Assembly: GCA_015680685.1 (NCBI GenBank)
Contig: MNCI01008033.1
Span: 489,159-553,158, forward strand
DNA: 64,000 nt
From: Gnetum montanum
Lineage: Eukaryota; Streptophyta; Gnetopsida; Gnetales; Gnetaceae
Direction of reading: 5' to 3'
Made by a program: the position numbers and the translations under genes. Shown here in pieces: positions 57,064 through 64,000 of this stretch (the first letter of the stretch is position 1; each line of letters opens with the position of its first letter). A model generated the notes under the pieces. The model was not told where the DNA came from. It saw only the letters and a program-made list of their open reading frames with translations, and did no database searches.

Positions 57064-57447
57064 TTGAATTACATTTTCAGATGCACATTTGTTAGTGCTT
57101 TTGTTAATGAAAGCAAGATGGAAGGGGAGTACACTTTGGGTGAGCTAGGATGGGATTGCATCAGGGCAATGTCATGGGCTAAAAACTATGAGAGGCCGAA
57201 GTGCATGACTACCCTACAAAGCACTATTATTAGTGAAGGTGTTTCCATTCTGGCATGTGGGTCTAGCTTCCTTTGGAACGCTAGAGCCATTGCAACTTTC
57301 TACTCTTCCCATATGACTGAGATAGCCATGGATTGGAGTCTTTACAACACTAAAGGAAGTGTACACCTCCTTGACTTTGTCATCCCTTACGATAGATATC
57401 ATGCCTCTTATGACCTAGTTTCTAGAGTAAAGAATGTAGAACCATAG
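57064..57447 (+). CDS. Unrecognised ORF, 127 codons, possibly a gene remnant
   Basis: The open frame reads CTFVSAFVNESKMEGEYTLG, ELGWDCIRAMSWAKNYERPK, then TIISEGVSILACGSSFLWNA, IAMDWSLYNTKGSVHLLDFV, IPYDRYHASYDLVSRVKNVE. The first codon is TTG; the first ATG in frame is 57118 (MEGEYTLGE). TTACATTTTCAG just upstream looks like a plant 3' splice site. After the TAG the same frame continues with a Cys-rich run (VLVSKCCCCITKMVPF, then CYHYY) to about 57633. I cannot assign a family. Amino-acid composition is balanced, unlike chance ORFs around it, so a decayed exon or captured fragment is plausible. Confidence 0.35.
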   Translation: MNYIFRCTFVSAFVNESKMEGEYTLGELGWDCIRAMSWAKNYERPKCMTTLQSTIISEGVSILACGSSFLWNARAIATFYSSHMTEIAMDWSLYNTKGSVHLLDFVIPYDRYHASYDLVSRVKNVEP

Positions 57448-57639
57448 GATGGTTGGAAGTTTGCTCATGTTAAGTATAATGTCCTTGTTTCCAAATGTTG
57501 TTGTTGCATAACAAAGATGGTGCCTTTTCATAATAAGTGTTATCATTATTATAACAAGACCCCAAAGATGAGTTGTAATTAGGACCCAAATGGCCATGTT
57601 GTAATAACAGATGTGTCTCTTGCAATGAACTTTTAGGAT

Positions 57640-58300
57640 TTGACCTAAGGCATTTATACCTAGACATTAGAGGTTGTGCCAGCATAGAGTTGTGTAGTTG
57701 GTAAAGGCAAGTAATGTGTGTTGGGTGAAGTGGAACAGAAAGAGGACTAACCCTCCCTTTTGGCTAGTTATAGGCCTAACTATGGTGGCAATGCTAGATT
57801 GCCTCTAAGGGATAGATGCTGAAGAAAGAAAACCCTAAGGAATACTCTTAGAGCATGATTCAAATACACCATTCTACATCAATAAAGCATTATTTTCTCT
57901 TTCATTCTGCATGTTCCCTATTATTTCTTTACACATAATGTCAAATGTTACATATATTTGACTTTTATATATTATTTTCATACAAGAGAATAGAATACAT
58001 AGATCAACACACCACAAGTTGATCTTGGAGCTACAATCACCTATTGCACTCACCCAATGTGCTCACCTAATCTCTCTTGTCCAGTTCTCCTTGCATACAA
58101 AACTCTCCTCTCTTCTCATGGATGAAGGCATGCATAATTATAAAGATCCAAAATCCTAGGAAGCTTTCTATTTGCCTCCCTAAATATTTTCCTCATGGAT
58201 CTGGAGTCTTTTGGATGTTTTCCAATCAATACTCCTATTAGAGCTTTTTCTTCTTCATCAACATAGATGTCTCTTGTTTCATGTAGATGTCTCATGTGAA
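57640..58300. other. No recognised gene
   Basis: AT-rich, nothing supported. AGATGTCTC motifs begin near 58266, leading into the next repeat. Confidence 0.4.
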
Positions 58301-58560
58301 AGCTTTGTTCTTAGGAGAGACATCTACTATTTTTGGAAGATGTCTTCTTTGGACTATAGATGTCGACACTTCAGGGGAGACGTCTCTGAGGAGATGTCTA
58401 TCTTTCTAAGGAGACGTTGTCTATGAAAGCCTTGCTCTCAGGAGAGACGTCTATTGTTTTTGGTAGACGTCTTCTATAGACTGGAGACATCTACATTTTA
58501 GGCAAGACATCTTTGGAAAGACATCTATCTTTTTGGGGAGACATCTCTCTTGAAGGTATC
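58301..58560. repeat. About 137-bp tandem duplication rich in AGACRTCT
   Basis: AGCTTTGTTCTTAGGAGAGA (58301) and AGCCTTGCTCTCAGGAGAGA (58438) start two aligned units. The motif AGACATCT, AGACGTCT or AGATGTCT (AGACGTCT is palindromic) occurs about 14 times between 58266 and 58550. Confidence 0.85.
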
Positions 58561-58831
58561 AAAAATAAAAATGTTTGTTTTGATGCTGGGAGCCTTTGGA
58601 TGCCTCCCAACAAGTCCCCATAGATCCTAGAACCTTTTAAACCTATCAAAATAAGCCAAAAATACCCCCAAACATGCTAAAACATCCAAGAATCATCATC
58701 ATAAAAATTCAACACAAAAACACACACAAAAACTAGACACATGCGTCCAAGTCTTCTCCAAGTGCAAAACCTACAAAAATAACTTGTAGGACAAGCACAA
58801 GGGAATCAAAAGAGATGTTCCTACACTAGTT

Positions 58832-58985
58832 TTACATTGTTTTAACCTCATTTTTACTTGTTTTGACCATGTTTTAACCTTGTTTGGCCATATTTCACCT
58901 TGTTATGACTTCATTTTGAACCTTGTTTGGATTGATTCTACTATGTTTTGGCCTTACTTTGCATTATTTTAACATTGTTTAGAAA
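58832..58985. repeat. Degenerate TTGTTTTGACC-type minisatellite
   Basis: Loose 17-20-bp repeats of the form ACCTTGTTTTGACCATGTTT. Confidence 0.5.
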
Positions 58986-59838
58986 TTTACCACATAGATG
59001 CTAGTTGGTGTTCTTATGTTGACATGTAGGATTGAGCTAAGGAGATGTGGAAGTGATTCAACTAGCTTTTGAAGCCTAAATAAGCCTCTTTGGTGGTGTT
59101 GATTCAACCAAGTTAACCTTAAATATTAAAGACTTGAGCCTACAAGCCTTTTTTCCATCTAACCTCAACACCATAAAGTAGCCTAGTCACTCTTGACCTA
59201 AAAAGCCAAAAACATCAGAAAGGGTCCTTAGTCAAAATGTCCATTGTAAACTATAGTAGTGAGAAGAAAACACTAGAACAATGTTCCTCACTTGAACCCT
59301 AGCTTGCCCAAAACATCATCTACAAGCTAATACTAAAACCTATCTCAAACCATAGTACATCTAGCACTGACCTATTTGCTTGTAGCCTTTTCTTATCATT
59401 ATTTATAGGTTTGAACATATGACTAATATTGATGACTATGATGGTCTTCAACAAGTGAGCTTGCATGACCTCTTATCTCTCTTTTCGGCATCTCAAAGAC
59501 TACAAACTTTGTACAAATCTATGAAACAATGTACATATCTCTCCTATATCTACTAATTGTAAATAATTGTGGCCTATATTTTCTTGTTGACTCATGTGGC
59601 CATATGAAAATTCTTGTAATCACATGTACTATTTAACTTGTTTTATTATTCTCTTAGAGTTAGCTTGTTCAATCATGCCAACAATGCTTACCTCACTTCA
59701 CTTATGTCATCCCTTGTACATAGCCACTTCCTATAGCCAAATTATATCCTTCCATACATTGTTAACACTAAAAACCTATCTTTGACATTCATATACCATG
59801 GTCTTGTGACAACTTCTCTAGTATGTATCATGCTTAAG
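58986..59838. other. No recognised gene
   Basis: Nothing supported in this AT-rich stretch. Confidence 0.4.
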
Positions 59839-59978
59839 TTCACTAAATGTAGCACATCTCATTTAGCAAGAAAGCAAAAATCCAATTCATTAAATGCAAC
59901 ACATCTCATTTAGTGGAGAGTCAAAAACCAAGTTTACTAAATGCAATATATCTTATTTAGTAAGAAAGCAAAGTTCAG
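59839..59978. repeat. 47-bp tandem repeat, three units
   Basis: Units begin TTCACTAAATGTAGCACATC (59839), TTCATTAAATGCAACACATC (59886) and TTTACTAAATGCAATATATC (59933). Confidence 0.9.
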
Positions 59979-60088
59979 TTTTGGCAACAAAACCCAATAA
60001 AGGTTTTACTTCCCAAAAAAAGAAAAGAGGGGAGAAAATGTCAAGGCAACAAAAAGGCCAATGCAGTCTTAAGATAAGCAAGTTAATG

Positions 60089-60103
60089 TCTCTCTCTCTC
60101 TCT
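60089..60103. repeat. (TC)n microsatellite
   Basis: Perfect TC run followed by an A/G-rich stretch. Confidence 0.95.
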
Positions 60104-60706
60104 TAAAAAAAAAGAAAAAAGAAAAGAAAATAGAGAGAGAGTCAAATGGCCAAAGAAGCCTTGTTACAAAGTGTTGGTTGTTCCTTGCATTATCAAGTAA
60201 CTAGAATTCCATAGCATAAAGATTTCTTCATTCAATAAGCATGTCATTGCCCTTTCAATATCCACAATATCAACATTTGAAGTTCCTTGTTAACCCCTCA
60301 ATAACCAATATAACCTTTATCTCATCCTAAACTCTTAACATCCTATTGTGACCTTATCTCACCATCATGAGCACTCCTTGGCATGCTTTAATAGCTATAA
60401 CATCAAGTATGGAGGGGAAAAGTTGGTGATGCATTTGCAATGATGTTTCACATTCTTTGTTGATGTCTTTCAATTCAATCCTCAAAACATCAACAAAGAG
60501 GGACCAATGAAACACCTCAAAGAAAAATTGAAAATTTTGCATGATAAGCTTCAATAGCCAAAATTGCAATGTAATTGATGGGAATTAAAAGGAAAAAATA
60601 ATTTCTTATTTTCTCTTGTAAAATTTCATCTAATAGCCTTGTTTTAGCTAAATTTTTAGTATTATTTAATGTGTAAAATGAAATTTGTAGCATATAAGCT
60701 ATAAAA
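60104..60706. other. No recognised gene
   Basis: AT-rich DNA without supported features. Confidence 0.4.
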
Positions 60707-60892
60707 GTCATTTAAGCTAGCTTATAAGCTAGAAATGTCACTTAAGCTAGCTTATAAGCTATCAATGTCATTTAAGCTAGCTTATAAGTCAAAAATGTCA
60801 TTTAAGCTAGCTTATGAGTTGAAATGTCATTAAGGCTAGCTTATAAGCTATAAATCCCATTTAAGATAGCTTATAAGCTAGAATTTTAGGTA
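60707..60892. repeat. 30-bp tandem repeat with palindromic core, six units
   Basis: Unit starts at 60707, 60737, 60767, 60797, about 60826 and about 60854. The unit is GTCATTTAAGCTAGCTTATA plus AGCTAGAAAT. Cores AAGCTAGCTT are perfect palindromes in the first four units. Related TTATAAGCTA words extend to about 60960. Confidence 0.9.
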
Positions 60893-62333
60893 GTGAAAAT
60901 GTTAAATACGCTAGCATTTTTAGCCTAAAAGCTAAATACATTGGCTTATAAGCTATGTATTTTCATTATGGACAACTTGTAATGCTCATATGAGTGTATG
61001 AAATTGTAATCAATGTAGATCGTTGCTTATTTAAGCTAGTGGTGCAACAGATTTTAGGACTTCTTGGTTAGATTAAATTCCCAGAGAGATACAATAGAGT
61101 AGAGTTTTAGATTACATGATCCTTCCAACATCATTTCCAACATAGACCTCTCCCAAGAACTAGATCTTCCAACCTCATTCATAGTGTAAATTGTGAGAAA
61201 ATCCATTGCAAATTGAGTATAGGATACAATTTTCCATTTGCAACTGAATTCCAAAGATATTTTTTTTAATTTTTGGCTTCTTCAAAGCTCTCAATCTATA
61301 TATTTTAAACTTTTACTTGCACATTTATTTTTTTTTCTAAATTAATATAGAGTTTTCAATTTTTTCTTTGCTTGTATTTAAATGTCTATTTACTGTACTT
61401 TCACAATCTGCTTTTGAAGTTTTGCATATTATAGTTTTTATTTTTCCTAGTTTTTCTAAATATGCTACCTACATATTTTTAAGTCCCTAAGGGATTTGCT
61501 AAACTGTTTAGGGTTCTCCAAATCCTTTTGTGAGGCCTGTAGGATTTGGGGTTAAACTATTTCATGCTGGGATTTTTAGTTTTCTAGTATTGAATTTTCC
61601 AGGCATTACACTCCCAAACCATAATAGATATTGAACTAAAATTTTTGATACATATGTTGTAGTAGGAATTGTCACAATGAACATAAATTGACACAACCTA
61701 ACATGAAATTCAGCTAGGCTACTCATGGTCACTAAATGGTCCAAGAAAACTAACCTTTTAGGAAAAATCTATAAAATTGAAAGGAGACTTAGGGAATTGA
61801 AGGATTAATCCCATGATATGAGTCATACATTTTACCAAAGTTAGCTAGTATTGAGAGAAAAGGAATTTACATGCATAAAATAACTAGTAAAAAATGTTTA
61901 AGAAAAGGGAAAACACAATGTACTATGGAAACATGATTGATAGCAAATATGTGACATAATGCGAAAAAAATAGATTTATCTATAAACACATGCAAGTCAA
62001 GAAGGAAAACATGAGTACATTCCATTTAAAGCGAGTTTGGGCAAAACTAGAGATAAAAGATCCTACAATAGAAAATCTAGGTTTTACAAGAAAGAAAGGA
62101 ACTTGCAAAAGTGTGCCTTAAGACATGTGCTAGAGATCAGAGGGATTTCATGAAGAGTTGTATTATCCTATTCTTACTCTTATGAGTGCATTGATGTCAA
62201 TCCAACAAGAAAAAAAGAAGATCTAACAACTAATGATTGCAAAGGAAAATCAAATCAATGTGTTGATTTGATTCTTAGTAGATCTTCACATGTCAAGACG
62301 ATAGCATAATGGAGATACAATATTTCAGCAGGG
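60893..62333. other. No recognised gene
   Basis: AT-rich. No coding or RNA gene that I can support. Confidence 0.4.
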
Positions 62334-62351
62334 GAGAGAGAGAGAGAGAGT
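62334..62351. repeat. (GA)n microsatellite
   Basis: Perfect nine-unit GA run. Confidence 0.95.
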
Positions 62352-62579
62352 GAAAGTAGAAAAGAGCTAAAATAAATAGTAGATCTCTTAGAAGCAAAGT
62401 GTTATTAAGCTCTAAGTTGAAAAAGTTGAAATGATAGTTGAATGGTTATAGATGTTAATCTTTTTATATTTATGAGTATTTTCCTATATATAGGTCAAAA
62501 ATGCCTTGTACATTGTGCAGGAATGATGCAATGAGATCCATAGATTCTTTTGAAAACTTCATGAAGGTTCAAGATGGGA

Positions 62580-62990
62580 AAAATGATGCAAAGTTCAAAG
62601 TTTAATGCCAAACATCGAAATTCTAATGCATGACATCGAAAGTTAGAGATAAAGTTTGATGTCAGATGTTGAAAGTAAGTTTGATGTGAGACATTGAAAA
62701 TTTGATGCAAGTGAAAACTAATTTGATGTAAGATGTTAAAAGATACAGATGAGAACTAACATTAGATGACAAAGATGAAATTAACATAAAATTTCAGAAG
62801 TTTGATGCAAAATATCAATAATAAGTTTGACGTTAAATGTTAGAAGTTGCACATGAAATCAGCCATGAAACTAACACTAAATGTTGAAACTAGAAGTAGA
62901 GTTGAAATGAAATGACTAATGATGTAAGATGTTGTTTCTAGCAAGCTGAAAATAGAAGACTAGAAATGATGTTGTAGATGATGCAGGACA
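62580..62990. repeat. Degenerate minisatellite, TTTGATGTNAGATGTTGAAA
   Basis: At least ten diverged repeats of about 25-40 bp: TTTGATGTCAGATGTTGAAA (62657), TTTGATGTGAGACATTGAAA (62681), TTTGATGTAAGATGTTAAAA (62723), TTTGACGTTAAATGTTAGAA (62827). Confidence 0.7.
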
Positions 62991-64000
62991 TCAAATCTAG
63001 ACTTATGAAGATGAATTCAAGTGGTGGAAAGCCATAGAGTATATTGAAGTCTCTAACTTAAGCTAAAAAAGATCAAAGTTGGTACAACATTACTCCCTCT
63101 TAATGAATACTACTGAATAGCTAAAGAAGAATCCATTAAGAAAAGACATGAGCTAATAAGTACTTGTAAGAGAATTTAATGAAGTGGGAGAAAAGGGAAG
63201 AAAGAATGGGATATCGTTGATACATGTACGATGGAGTGCTATACCAAAAAAGTGGGACATGGATAGATTCTAGAAGGCACACATAGAAATGTAGATAAAA
63301 CACTCCCTAATGCACTCAATTCTCTCAATTACATTCTTAGTGGATTAAAGTAGAGAGGATTGTTAGGCCTCACCATTGCAGAGGATAAAAATAGAAAGGT
63401 ATAGATAAAGAAAGTGAGATAGTAGAAAGCAAAAAGAGATGGAAATAAAAGGAGGGAAGAATATTAGAAACATTGCTAACACACCAGTAATGGGGTTTTA
63501 TATCATAGAATTATGACATAGCTATATTTCTATAGATGAAATCCCTCTTACCTCACTCATATATAAAGTTTATACTTCTTACACCACTCTTCTCTTAACA
63601 CTCCATCATTACATCAAGGAAGAAATACTTGTTTGGTCTTGCTAATCTTGAATATAGAGAGGAATGGAAACAAACGAGGAGAGGGAATGAGAGAAAGAAA
63701 AAAGAAATATAGTATAGGGAGAGTAGAAGCAAAGGTATGTGAAACTAGAAAATTAAAAAGTAAGAGGAGAGAGAAAAGGATATCACCCATACATCTATCA
63801 TGAGGATGATGCAATGTCATAGAAGTGGGACATGGCTAAATCCTACAAACTGTATTGCCAAAAAGAATGTGATATGTATGATGAAGTAACCCCTTCCTAT
63901 CCACTTTATAATACACTCAATCACACCCTCACATGAAGGAATGAGAATTAAGTCTCTAAAAACCTCACTGGTTGCACAGGGCACATAGAGTAGAATAGGA
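62991..64000. other. No gene; possible diverged duplication
   Basis: AAGTGGGACATGGATAGATTCTA (63250) and AAGTGGGACATGGCTAAATCCTA (63824), each followed about 65-85 bp later by an AATNCACTCAAT phrase, suggest a duplication of about 200 bp. Nothing else supported. Confidence 0.4.

Overview
The window looks like intergenic DNA from a large-genome seed plant, possibly a gymnosperm (lineage is inference, low confidence). It is AT-rich and poor in CG. Most of it is decayed, nested LTR retrotransposons and LINE fragments, with no intact host gene. The only clearly host-derived sequence is a GC-richer island at about 40.8-44.5 kb. It carries a leucine-rich-repeat pseudogene, a ribosomal protein L5 fragment, a cytochrome P450 fragment and a 147-bp minisatellite.

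The dominant element family (called the TGAT family here) has LTRs that begin TGAT and end in a shared block finishing CCACTCATCA, a primer-binding site like the 3' end of tRNA-Asp, and a polypurine tract ending ATGGGGGTA. It is seen as element A (1-6124, integrase end, long 3' region, extra ORF, 3' LTR), a rearranged tail A' (6125-7646), a solo LTR H (10317-11240, minus), element B (18823-about 24719, gag only) and element C (47086-53763, gag plus protease, 5-bp target duplication GTAAG). A, B and C share features that coding sequence does not explain: a second, internal polypurine-tract-like motif just after the coding region, a conserved non-coding block with small hairpins about 1 kb further on, and a splice-acceptor-like YAG touching the ATG of a post-pol ORF. 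A kept integrase. B and C lack reverse transcriptase and integrase, so they look non-autonomous.

Layout. 1-7646: A and A'. 7647-17110: mostly unrecognised DNA with two fragments of another LTR family (E1, E2), solo LTR H, a 43-bp tandem repeat and an L1-type LINE (minus). 17150-26930: chromovirus-like element D (initiator-Met primer site, gag, protease, RT, RNase H), split by element B. 26931-31066: an inverted-repeat sequence split by an RTE-type LINE with a 13-bp target duplication. 31072-37976: element F (minus), complete with CATAT target duplications but lacking RT, RNase H and the integrase core. It contains a one-base N flanked by an exact 265-bp duplication, almost certainly an assembly fault. 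37982-40180: unrecognised DNA and a minus-strand Ty3/gypsy RT fragment. 40.8-44.5 kb: the gene-fragment island. 45480-55430: Tat-like element G (gag, protease), split by element C. 55431-64000: no recognised gene, one unexplained 127-codon ORF near 57.1 kb, and several minisatellites.

Nothing here forms a working operon or pathway. The biology is element interaction: nesting, non-autonomous derivatives, solo-LTR formation, tandem LTR sharing, methylation-like C-to-T decay and capture of host gene fragments. All homology calls were made by reading translations by eye; no database search was run.
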